The notes under the pieces: model-generated | Seen by the model: the letters and a program-made list of their open reading frames with translations, nothing else | The model's database searches: none | Told to the model about the DNA's origin: nothing | NCBI RefSeq assembly: GCF_002223055.1 | Contig: NZ_NKFL01000007.1 | Location: 868,001 to 932,000 of the forward strand | Source: Burkholderia sp. HI2500 | GTDB lineage: Bacteria; Pseudomonadota; Gammaproteobacteria; Burkholderiales; Burkholderiaceae | Length of the DNA: 64,000 nucleotides | Direction of reading: 5' to 3' | Made by a program: the position numbers and the translations under genes | Part shown: positions 53,792 through 62,964 of the stretch, piece by piece | How the letters are laid out: each line of letters starts with the position of its first letter | Numbering within the stretch: the first letter of the stretch is position 1

Positions 53792-56700
53792 CATCCCCGA
53801 CCATCGCCGATATCTACGCGCTCTCCCCGATGCAGGAGGGGATGCTCTTTCATGCCGTGCACGAGCCCGGCGCGAGAAGCAGCTTCAACCAGCTCAGTTG
53901 CCGGATCACCGGCAGCCTCGACACCGCGCTGTTTCATGCCGCATGGCAGCAGCTCATCGATCGGCATCCGGTGATGCGCACGTCGTTCCATTGGGAGGAA
54001 TTCGACAAGCCCATGCAGGTCGTGCACGCGCACGCCACGCTGCCGTGGGTGCAGGACGACTGGCGCGACCTGCCGGAACACGAGCAGCGCACGCGGTGGC
54101 AAGCGCACCTCGAAAGCGACCTGGCCGAGGGCTTCGCGCTCGATCGCGCGCCGCTCGTGCGCTGTCGCCTGGCGCGCGTCGCCGCCGACGCGTACCTGTT
54201 CAGCTGGAGCCACCATCACATCCTGGCCGATGGCTGGTGCCTGTCGCTCGTCATCGAGGAGATCTTCGAGGTGTATGGCGCGCTCGCGCGCGGCGTGCCG
54301 CCGGCGCTCGCGCCGGCGCGCCCGTATCGCGACTACATCCAGTGGCTGCAGCAGCACGAGCCGCAAGCCGCGCAGCAATACTGGACGCGCTATCTCGAAG
54401 GGTTCCGCTCGCCGACCCCGCTGCCCACGGCCGCGCGCGCGGGCGCTGACGAGCGCTTCGGCCAGGGCCTCGCGCAAGTGCAGGCCGACCTGTCGGCCGA
54501 CCTGAGCGCGCGCCTGCGGCAATTCGCGGCCCGCCATCACGTCACCCTCAATACGCTCGCGCAAGCGGCCTGGGCGCTCGTGCTGTCGCGTTACAGCGGG
54601 GAAACCGACGTGGTGTTCGGCGCGGTCGTGTCCGGGCGTGGCGCCCCTCTGCCGGGGATCGAAGCCATGCTCGGCCTGTTCATCAACACGGTGCCGGTGC
54701 GGGTGCGGGTCGACCCGAGGCAGCCGCTGGTGCCGTGGCTGAAGATGATCCAGGCGCGCGTGGCCGCCCGTGCGCCGTTCGAGCACACCCCGTTGCCCGA
54801 CATCCAGCGCTGCAGCGAAGTGCCGCCGTCGACGCCGCTGTTCGAGAGCAACATCACGTTCATGAATTACCCGCTCGACGCGTCGCTCACGCATGGCGCG
54901 CATGGGCTGGCGGTCGACGAGGTGCAGCTCTACAACCGCGCCGACATTCCGCTCGAATTCGTGGTGACGGCGCGCGACGACTGGAAGATGGAACTGTCGT
55001 TCGACCCGCGGCGCTTCGATGAAGACACGATGCAGCGGATGCTGGGCCACGTGGCCGCGACGCTCGACGCGTTCGCGGCCGAGCCGAACCGGCTGCTCGG
55101 CCGCGTGCCGATCTTGCCCGAGGCCGAACGCCGGCAGTTGCTGGAAACCTTCAACGACACCGCCGTGCCGTTCGACGCCGCGCTCACCGTGGTGCATCGC
55201 CTGGAGCAGGCCGCCGCGGACCACCCCGAGCGGCCGGCGATCGAGTACCGCGATAGCGTCCTGAGCGCGGGCGAGCTGAACGCGCGCGCCAACCGCATCG
55301 CGCACCGCCTGCTGGCCGCGGCCGAGCTGGGGCCGGACACGCTGGTCGCGATCTGCATGCACCGGTCCGCCCAGCTGATGGAGGCGATCCTGGCCGTCTG
55401 GAAGTGCGGCGCCGCCTATGTTCCGATCGACCCCGACTATCCGGTGGCGCGCATCCGCACCATCCTCGAGGATTCCGGCGCCGCCCTCGTGATCACCAGC
55501 GACGGGCTCCTGCCTGCGGAGCTGGCCGGGATCGCGCCGGTCGTGTCGCTCGACGCCGTCACCGAAATCGACAACGACACCAATCCCGGCCGCCCCGTGT
55601 CGCCCGACAGCCTCGCGTACGTGATCTACACGTCCGGCTCCACCGGCAAGCCCAAAGGGGCGATGGTCGAGCACGCCGGCATGCTGAATCACATGCTCGC
55701 CGAGATCGACGAGTTCTCGATCTCGGCGCATTCGGTGATCGCGCAAACCGCGCCGCATTGCTTCGATATTTCGGTCTGGCAATTTTTCACGGCGCCGCTC
55801 GTCGGCGGCAAGACCGTGATCGTCGACGACGAATGCATTCGCGATCCCGCGCGTTTCGTCGCGTATCTGGACACCACCCGGATCAGCATCCTCGAACTGG
55901 TGCCGTCCTATCTGTCCGCGGTGCTCGACCGTGCATCGGAACAGCCGGCGCTGATGCGGCACCTGCGGCACCTGCTCGTCACCGGCGAAATGGTCAGCCC
56001 GGCCCTGGTGAAACAGTGGTTCGACGTGTTCCCTGGCATCGCGCTGGTGAACGCGTACGGCCCGGCCGAAGCGTCCGACGACGTCGCGCAGCACCGCATG
56101 ACGTGCGCGCCAACCACGCCTTACGTACCGGTCGGCAAGCCGATCCGCAACGTGCGCCTCTACGTCGTCGACCCGCAGATGAACCTGTGCCCGATCGGGA
56201 TTCCCGGCGAGCTGTGCGTGTCCGGCGTCGCCGTCGGCCGCGGCTATCTGAACGACGAGGCCGCCACGCGGGAGGCGTTCGTCGAGGATCCGTTCCATCC
56301 GGCGCGCGGGGCCCGCCTGTACCGCACCCGCGACATCGGCTGCTACCTGCCCGATGGAACGATCGTGCTCCACGGCCGCCAGGACCACCAGCTGAAGATC
56401 CGCGGCTACCGCATCGAGCTCGGGGAGATCGACAACGCGCTGGCCGCCATTCCGGAAATCCGCCAGGCGGCCGCGCTCGACTATCGCGACGAGGCCGGCC
56501 GCGCCGCGCTGTGCGCGTATGTCGCGTTCCGCGACGGCGCGGCGCTGAGCGACGCCGCGATCGCCGCCGCGTTGTCCGCGACGCTACCGGACTACATGGT
56601 GCCCGGCATCTACGTGGTGCTCGACGCGCTGCCGCTGAGCGGCAACGGCAAGATCGACCGCAAGGCGCTGCCGCCGCTGGACCGCGCGCGACTCGCCGCC

Positions 56701-59700
56701 ACCACGCACGCGCCGACGCCGCCGCGCACGCCCACCGAGACGCTGCTGTGCCGCATCTGGGGCGAAGCGCTGGGCATTCCGTCGCCCGGCATCCACGACA
56801 ACCTCTTCGCGCTGGGCGGCGATTCGATCCTGAGCATGCGCATCGTGTCGCTGGCCGCGAAGGCGGGCCTGAAGCTCACCACCCGGCTCATCTTCCAGCA
56901 TCCGACGGTGGCCGAACTCGCCGCCGTGGCGACGCGCGGCACGGTCGGCGCGGCGGAGTTCGTCGCGTCGTCCGGCCCGCTGCCGCTGACGCCCATCCAG
57001 AAGCGTTTCTTCGCGCAGCACCAGCACGACCCGAACCAGTACAACCAGGCGGTCCTGCTCGACGTGCCGGCGGATGTCGATCCGGGCCTGCTGCGCCAGG
57101 CGCTGCGGCACGCGGCCAAATGGCATGACGCGCTGCGGCTGCGCTTTCGCGCAGGCGCGTCCGGCTGGAGCCAGGAAGTCGTCGACGATCCGGACGTCCC
57201 CGTCGTCGTGTCCGACGTGGCGCGCGATCAGCTCGCGCAGCACGTCGCGCAAGCGCATGCGAGCCTGAATCTCGCGGACGGCCCCGTCGTGCGCGCCGAC
57301 CTGTTCCGCCTGGACGCAGGTCGTTCGCTCCGCCTGCTGCTGGTCGCCCATCATCTGGTGGTCGACGGCGTGTCGTGGGGCGCGCTGCTCGAAACCGTGT
57401 ACGACGCCTATACCCGCCTGCGCCACGGCAAGGCACCCGAGTTCGCGGGCGGCAGCGCCACCTGGACCGCCTGGACCCGGGCGATCTCGACCTGGGCCGA
57501 TTCCGGCGCCGCCGACGCCGACCTCGCCCATTGGCAATCCCTCGCGCGTGCCGCGCTACCCGGCCTGCCGCTCGATCGCGAGGCGTCCGCCGACGCCAAT
57601 ACCGTGTCGTCCGCCGAAACGATCGTGGTCGAGCTCGGCGAAGCCGCGACGACGGCGTTGCTGGGCGCCGCACCCCGCGCGTATGACGCGCAGATCAACG
57701 ACGTGCTGCTGGCCGCGCTCGCGCGGGCCGTCAGCGACTGGAGCGGATGCGCCGACGTCCTGCTGGATCTCGAAGCGCACGGGCGCGAGGAGCTGATCGA
57801 CGCGCTCGACATCTCGCGCACGGTGGGCTGGTTCACGTCCGTGTTCCCGGTCGTGCTGACGGTCGATGCCGGTTCGCACGATCCGGCCGGCCTGGTCGCA
57901 TCGGTCAAGGCGCGACTGCGCGCGGTGCCGAACGCGGGCATCACCTGCGGCCTGCTGCAAGACCGGCTCGACGGCCCGCTTCCGCGGCCGCGCATGCAGT
58001 TCAACTACCTGGGTCAGACCGACCAGCTGTTCACCGCCGCACGCGACTGGAAACAGGCCGCGGAGCCGAGCGGGGACGGCCGCCATGCGAACCAGCGGCG
58101 CGAGCACCTGCTCGACATCAACGCGTACGTGACCGGCAACCGCCTGCACGTGGCGTGGGAATTCAGCCGGGCTTGCCACGACGCGGACACCATCCGGCGC
58201 GTCGCGCAAGCCTACATCGCGGTGCTCGAATCCCTGGTCGCCGGCCATGCCGTCCCGTCCGCCTCGTCCCGGCCCGCGACCGGCTTGCCGCAGGCGCCGG
58301 CGTCGGTGCGGCCGGACGAGGTCGCCGACGTCTACCCGCTGACACCGACCCAGCAGGGCATGCTGTTCCACAGCCTGTACGCACCCGCGTCGGATGCGTA
58401 CTTCAGCAGTCTGAATTTCCGGATCGACGGGGCGCTCGACGTCGAACGGTTCCGCCGCGCGTGGGAGACCGTGGCGCACCGGCACGACATCCTGCGCACC
58501 GCGTTTCACTGGGAAGACATCGAAAGCCCCGTGCAGGTCGTGCATCGCCGGATCGACTTGCCGTGGCACGAAGAGGATCTGCGCGCGGCGTCCGCCGTGG
58601 AGGCCGAGCAGCGCTGGGACGCCTACGTGGCGCAGGACCGGGCGCGCGGCTTCGACTTTGCCCGCGCGCCGCTGATGCGGCTCGCGCTGTTCCGCGTGGG
58701 CGAGCACGCGTGGCGCTTTCATTGGAGCCACCACCACATCCTGCTCGACGGATGGAGCTCCGCCCGGCTCCTGAGCGAAGTGGCCGCCGCCTATCAGGCG
58801 CCGCCGGCCGACGACGCGCCGCAGCAGGACGCGCCGCCCGCCTTCGCCGATTACGTGCGCTGGCTGGCGCGCCAGGACGCCGCCGCCGCGGAACGTTTCT
58901 GGAAAACGAAGCTGGCGGATTTCCCGGCGACGACGCCGCTCGTGCTGGGTCGCCCCGAACTCGACGGCACGGCCGCGCAGGGCGCCTACGTGGAAGAGGC
59001 GCTGCTGCTCTCCGAAAGCGACACGCAACGGCTCGTCGCGTTCGCGCAAACCAGTCGACTCACCCTGAACACGCTCGCGCAGGGCGCGTGGGCGCAGTTG
59101 CTGAGCCGCTACAGCGGCGAATCGGACGTCGTGTTCGGCACGATCGTGTCCGGTCGTCCGGCGTCGCTGCCGGCGTCGGACGAGATGGTCGGGCTGTTCA
59201 TCAACACGCTGCCGGTGCGGGTGCGCATCGACGCGCGCCCGACGTCCGCGTGGCTGACGCAATTGCAGCTGGATCTCGCGCAGCAGGAGGACTATGCGCA
59301 CTATCCGCTGGCCGACCTCCAGAAATTCGCCGGCCTGCCGCCCGGCGTGCCGCTCTTCGACAGCCTGCTCATCTTCCAGAACTATCCGGTGGAGGAAGCG
59401 CTGGCCGATGCGCTTCCCGGCCTGCGGATCGGCGCCTTCCAGGTGTCCGATCCGAACAATTACCCGCTGACGCTGGTCGTGACGCCGGGCAAGCGCCTGT
59501 CGCTGCAGGTGCTGTACGACGACGGCCGGTTCGATCGCGACACGATCGTCCGCCTGCTGCGCCATGTCGAAACCCTGCTCACCGGCCTGGCCGGCGCGGA
59601 AGATCGGCCGAACCGCAGCGTTGCGCTGCTCACCGCCGCCGAGCGGGACGCTCTCCTGCTCGGCTGGAACGACACGTTCGCGCCGGTGCCGTCCGACCGG

Positions 59701-62700
59701 ACGCTGCCCGAACTGATCGAGGCCGTCGCCGCCGCGCACCCGGAGCGCATCGCGGTACGCTGCGGCACGGAGGTTCGCACCTATCGGGCGCTCGTCGAAG
59801 GCGCGAACCGGATCGCCGCGCAGCTTCTGCAGACGGCGCCGCTGCAGCCGGACGACCGGATCGCCGTCTGGATGCCGCGCTCGCCGCTGATGCTGGAAAC
59901 GATCCTGGCCATCTGGAAGTGCGGCGCGGCGTATGTTCCGGTCGATCCGGCCTATCCGGCCCAGCGGGTCGAGACCCTGCTGACGCTGGCCCGGCCGGCC
60001 CTCATCGTCGGCACCGACTGCCGGCCGCCGCCGGCGCTGGCGTCGATTCCGCTGGTCGATCCCGCCCGCCTGCCCGCCCATCAGGACGCCGAAGCACCGA
60101 CGCCGCGCTGCCGGCCCGCGGATCTCGCCTACGTGATCTTCACGTCGGGTTCGACCGGCCAGCCGAAGGGCGCGATGGTCGAACATCGCGGCATGCTCAA
60201 TCACGTGCTCGCGATGGCGCGCCGGGTCGGGCTCGACGCGCGGAGCGCGGTCGCCCAGACCGCTTCGCACTGCTCCGATATTTCGGTCTGGCAGTGCTTC
60301 GCGGCGCTGGCGTCGGGCGGCACGACGGTGATCTATCCCGATGCCGTGATCCTCGAGCCCGCACGCCTGATCGACAGCCTGCACCGCGACCGCATCACGG
60401 CGATGCAATTCGTGCCGTCCTATCTCGCGACCTTCCTCGGCGAACTGGAACGGCACGCGGCACCGGCCTTCCCGCACCTCGACACGCTGCTGACGATCGG
60501 CGAAACGCTGCAGCCCGCCACCGCGCAAGCGTGGTTCCGCCTGAATCCGACGGTTCGGCTCATCAACGCGTACGGGCCGACCGAAGCGTCGGACTCCGTC
60601 GCGCATTACAGCCTGACGCGCGCGCCGGATCGGCCGGCGATTCCGATCGGCCGGCCGATCGAGAACCTGCGCCTCTACGTCGTGGACGCCGACCTGAATC
60701 CGTGCCCGGCCGGCGTCATGGGCGAGATCTGCATCGGCGGCGTCGGCGTCGGGCGCGGCTACCTGTTCGACGAAGCCCGCACGCGGGCGGTGTTCCGCGA
60801 CGATCCGTTCAGTCCGGAACCGGGCGCGCGCCTGTATCGCACCGGCGATGTCGGCTGCTTCGACGCGGACGGCAATCTCCACTTCTTCGGCCGCCGCGAC
60901 TTCCAGGTCAAGATCCGTGGCTATCGGATCGAGCTCGGGGAAATCGAAGCCGCGCTGACCGGTCTCGCAGGCATCTCCCACGCCGTCGTGGTCGCCCGGG
61001 AAACGTCGGATGCCGAAATGACCCTGTGCGCCTACGCGTCGGGAACCGGCTGGACGCCCCCACGCGTGCGCGACGCACTGCGCGACACGCTGCCGGCGCA
61101 TATGGTGCCCGACACCGTGATGCTGCTGCCGGCGCTGCCCGTCATGCCGAACGGCAAGATCAACCGCGCCGCGCTGCCGCTCCCGGATGCCGCGTCCGTG
61201 CCCGACGACGTGCCGGCCGAACCGCGCACGCCGGTCGAAGCGGCGCTGCTGCGCGTCTTCGCCGAGGTGCTCGGCCGCCGGCCGAACGGCGTCGACGCCG
61301 ATTTCTTCGAGCAGGGCGGCCAAAGCCTCAAGGCGATCCAGCTGGTCAGCCGGATCCGGCGCGAACTGAAACGGGACGTCACGGTCGCCGACATCTTCCA
61401 TGCGCCGACGCCGCGCGCGCTCGCGCGGAAGCTGGCGGCCATGCCCGTCGACGGAGCTGCCACCGACGATACGTTCATCCCGGCGCTGGCCGCGCAATCG
61501 TCCTACGCGGTGTCCCGCGCACAGAAGCGGATCTGGCTCGCCAGCCGCGGCGCGGATCCGTCCACGTACAACATGGCGGGCGCGCTGCAGCTGGACGGCG
61601 CCGTCGACACGGCGCGCCTCGTCCGTGCGTTCGACCTGCTGGTCGATCGCCACGAGAGCCTGCGCACCGTGTTCGCGATGATCGAAGGCGAGTTGCGGCA
61701 ACGCATCCTCAGCCGCGAAGCCTCCGGCTTCCGGGTCGAGCAGCGCGATCTCGCGGACGATGCCGGGCCGCAGGCGATCGATGCGTTGATTCGCGCGGCA
61801 AGCGAGCAGCCGTTCGATCTCGCGTCGGGGCCGCTGTTTCGCGTCACGCTGGTGCGGCTCTCGCCAGTGAAGCACCTGCTGCTGCTGAACATGCACCACG
61901 TGATCTCGGATGCGTGGTCGATCCGCGTGCTGACCGACGACCTGCATGCGCTGTATGCGGGACACGACCTGCCGCCGCTGCCGATCCAGTATCGCGACTA
62001 CGCCGCGTGGCACAACGCGAGCCTATCCGGTCCGCGTGCCGCCGCGCATCGCGCGTACTGGCTCGCGCAACTGGCGCCGCCGCTGCCCCGCCTGCAACTG
62101 GCATCCGACTTCCCGCGGCCCGAGCGGCCCGGTCATGCCGGGCAGACGCTCGAAGTCGAACTGCCGGCGCCGCACGCGGCAGAACTCGCCGCGCTGGCCC
62201 GCGCGCACCATACGTCGCTCTACGCGGTGCTGCTGGCGTCGTTCTGCGTGCTGATGCATCGCTACACGGGGCGTGAGGACATCGTCATCGGCAGCGTATC
62301 GGCCGGGCGCGACAGCGAGCCGCTCGAATCGCAGGTCGGCGTGTATCTCAACACCGTCGTGCTGCGCGTGCCGGTGCGGGCATCCTCGACCGTCGCCGAC
62401 GTGATCGACGGCGTGGCGACAGCCTCCACGCAAGCGCTGGAGCATGCGTCCTATCCGTTCGACGTGTTGCTGGAAGACCTGAAGATCCGCACCCCGGCGG
62501 GCCATTTTCCGATCTTCGACATTCAGGTGAACCACGTGTCGATGCCGGCCCCGCAGCCCGGCCTGCGCATCACGGACCTCTCGCCGGCGGACACGACGGC
62601 CAAGTTCGACCTCTCCTTCCAGGTCGTGGAAAGCGAAGGCCGGCACCTGATCCAGTTCATCTACAACACGCACCTGTTCCGCCCGTCGACCATCGCCGCG

Positions 62701-62877
62701 ATGCGCGATCGACTGCTCGCGATCCACGACGTCTTCCGCCGCGACCCGGCCACGCCGGTCGATCGCATCCCGCTCTCCGGCGAGGCCCCCGCCGCCGGCC
62801 CACGGGCCCGCGTCGGCCTGCGCCTGAAGCGCGCGCCCGAGGTCACGGCCGACGACGCGCTCGAGGAGAAGACGTGA
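53788..62877 (+). CDS. NRPS bimodule: C-A(Dab)-PCP-E-C-A-PCP-C
   Basis: 3029 aa. C1 (5-440, HHILADG at 143) is of the D-acceptor type expected after an E domain. A1 (470-960) has specificity residues DIWELTADD, a 2,4-diaminobutyrate code. PCP1 Ser1013; E (HHLVVDGVSW at 1188) gives D-Dab. C2 (HHILLDG at 1649) is again D-type. A2 (1970-2460, TSGSTG at 2119) reads DIWQLIADS, an unusual code; position and the lack of an E domain fit glycine. PCP2 Ser2513 (GGQSLK). C3 at the C-terminus has HHVISDA (2703), with Ala replacing the usual Gly, and serves the next protein. The Dab module is served by the aminotransferase gene at 24522. GTG start at 53788 with AAGGA upstream. Confidence 0.93.
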   Translation: MTSPTIADIYALSPMQEGMLFHAVHEPGARSSFNQLSCRITGSLDTALFHAAWQQLIDRHPVMRTSFHWEEFDKPMQVVHAHATLPWVQDDWRDLPEHEQRTRWQAHLESDLAEGFALDRAPLVRCRLARVAADAYLFSWSHHHILADGWCLSLVIEEIFEVYGALARGVPPALAPARPYRDYIQWLQQHEPQAAQQYWTRYLEGFRSPTPLPTAARAGADERFGQGLAQVQADLSADLSARLRQFAARHHVTLNTLAQAAWALVLSRYSGETDVVFGAVVSGRGAPLPGIEAMLGLFINTVPVRVRVDPRQPLVPWLKMIQARVAARAPFEHTPLPDIQRCSEVPPSTPLFESNITFMNYPLDASLTHGAHGLAVDEVQLYNRADIPLEFVVTARDDWKMELSFDPRRFDEDTMQRMLGHVAATLDAFAAEPNRLLGRVPILPEAERRQLLETFNDTAVPFDAALTVVHRLEQAAADHPERPAIEYRDSVLSAGELNARANRIAHRLLAAAELGPDTLVAICMHRSAQLMEAILAVWKCGAAYVPIDPDYPVARIRTILEDSGAALVITSDGLLPAELAGIAPVVSLDAVTEIDNDTNPGRPVSPDSLAYVIYTSGSTGKPKGAMVEHAGMLNHMLAEIDEFSISAHSVIAQTAPHCFDISVWQFFTAPLVGGKTVIVDDECIRDPARFVAYLDTTRISILELVPSYLSAVLDRASEQPALMRHLRHLLVTGEMVSPALVKQWFDVFPGIALVNAYGPAEASDDVAQHRMTCAPTTPYVPVGKPIRNVRLYVVDPQMNLCPIGIPGELCVSGVAVGRGYLNDEAATREAFVEDPFHPARGARLYRTRDIGCYLPDGTIVLHGRQDHQLKIRGYRIELGEIDNALAAIPEIRQAAALDYRDEAGRAALCAYVAFRDGAALSDAAIAAALSATLPDYMVPGIYVVLDALPLSGNGKIDRKALPPLDRARLAATTHAPTPPRTPTETLLCRIWGEALGIPSPGIHDNLFALGGDSILSMRIVSLAAKAGLKLTTRLIFQHPTVAELAAVATRGTVGAAEFVASSGPLPLTPIQKRFFAQHQHDPNQYNQAVLLDVPADVDPGLLRQALRHAAKWHDALRLRFRAGASGWSQEVVDDPDVPVVVSDVARDQLAQHVAQAHASLNLADGPVVRADLFRLDAGRSLRLLLVAHHLVVDGVSWGALLETVYDAYTRLRHGKAPEFAGGSATWTAWTRAISTWADSGAADADLAHWQSLARAALPGLPLDREASADANTVSSAETIVVELGEAATTALLGAAPRAYDAQINDVLLAALARAVSDWSGCADVLLDLEAHGREELIDALDISRTVGWFTSVFPVVLTVDAGSHDPAGLVASVKARLRAVPNAGITCGLLQDRLDGPLPRPRMQFNYLGQTDQLFTAARDWKQAAEPSGDGRHANQRREHLLDINAYVTGNRLHVAWEFSRACHDADTIRRVAQAYIAVLESLVAGHAVPSASSRPATGLPQAPASVRPDEVADVYPLTPTQQGMLFHSLYAPASDAYFSSLNFRIDGALDVERFRRAWETVAHRHDILRTAFHWEDIESPVQVVHRRIDLPWHEEDLRAASAVEAEQRWDAYVAQDRARGFDFARAPLMRLALFRVGEHAWRFHWSHHHILLDGWSSARLLSEVAAAYQAPPADDAPQQDAPPAFADYVRWLARQDAAAAERFWKTKLADFPATTPLVLGRPELDGTAAQGAYVEEALLLSESDTQRLVAFAQTSRLTLNTLAQGAWAQLLSRYSGESDVVFGTIVSGRPASLPASDEMVGLFINTLPVRVRIDARPTSAWLTQLQLDLAQQEDYAHYPLADLQKFAGLPPGVPLFDSLLIFQNYPVEEALADALPGLRIGAFQVSDPNNYPLTLVVTPGKRLSLQVLYDDGRFDRDTIVRLLRHVETLLTGLAGAEDRPNRSVALLTAAERDALLLGWNDTFAPVPSDRTLPELIEAVAAAHPERIAVRCGTEVRTYRALVEGANRIAAQLLQTAPLQPDDRIAVWMPRSPLMLETILAIWKCGAAYVPVDPAYPAQRVETLLTLARPALIVGTDCRPPPALASIPLVDPARLPAHQDAEAPTPRCRPADLAYVIFTSGSTGQPKGAMVEHRGMLNHVLAMARRVGLDARSAVAQTASHCSDISVWQCFAALASGGTTVIYPDAVILEPARLIDSLHRDRITAMQFVPSYLATFLGELERHAAPAFPHLDTLLTIGETLQPATAQAWFRLNPTVRLINAYGPTEASDSVAHYSLTRAPDRPAIPIGRPIENLRLYVVDADLNPCPAGVMGEICIGGVGVGRGYLFDEARTRAVFRDDPFSPEPGARLYRTGDVGCFDADGNLHFFGRRDFQVKIRGYRIELGEIEAALTGLAGISHAVVVARETSDAEMTLCAYASGTGWTPPRVRDALRDTLPAHMVPDTVMLLPALPVMPNGKINRAALPLPDAASVPDDVPAEPRTPVEAALLRVFAEVLGRRPNGVDADFFEQGGQSLKAIQLVSRIRRELKRDVTVADIFHAPTPRALARKLAAMPVDGAATDDTFIPALAAQSSYAVSRAQKRIWLASRGADPSTYNMAGALQLDGAVDTARLVRAFDLLVDRHESLRTVFAMIEGELRQRILSREASGFRVEQRDLADDAGPQAIDALIRAASEQPFDLASGPLFRVTLVRLSPVKHLLLLNMHHVISDAWSIRVLTDDLHALYAGHDLPPLPIQYRDYAAWHNASLSGPRAAAHRAYWLAQLAPPLPRLQLASDFPRPERPGHAGQTLEVELPAPHAAELAALARAHHTSLYAVLLASFCVLMHRYTGREDIVIGSVSAGRDSEPLESQVGVYLNTVVLRVPVRASSTVADVIDGVATASTQALEHASYPFDVLLEDLKIRTPAGHFPIFDIQVNHVSMPAPQPGLRITDLSPADTTAKFDLSFQVVESEGRHLIQFIYNTHLFRPSTIAAMRDRLLAIHDVFRRDPATPVDRIPLSGEAPAAGPRARVGLRLKRAPEVTADDALEEKT

Positions 62878-62964
62878 TGTGGATCGTCCGGAGTTCGAGC
62901 AGCGTGCGCCGTGCGCGCCGCTTCGGGTTGTTTCAGGTGAACAAAACGTTTCAAGGAGTGTCCT

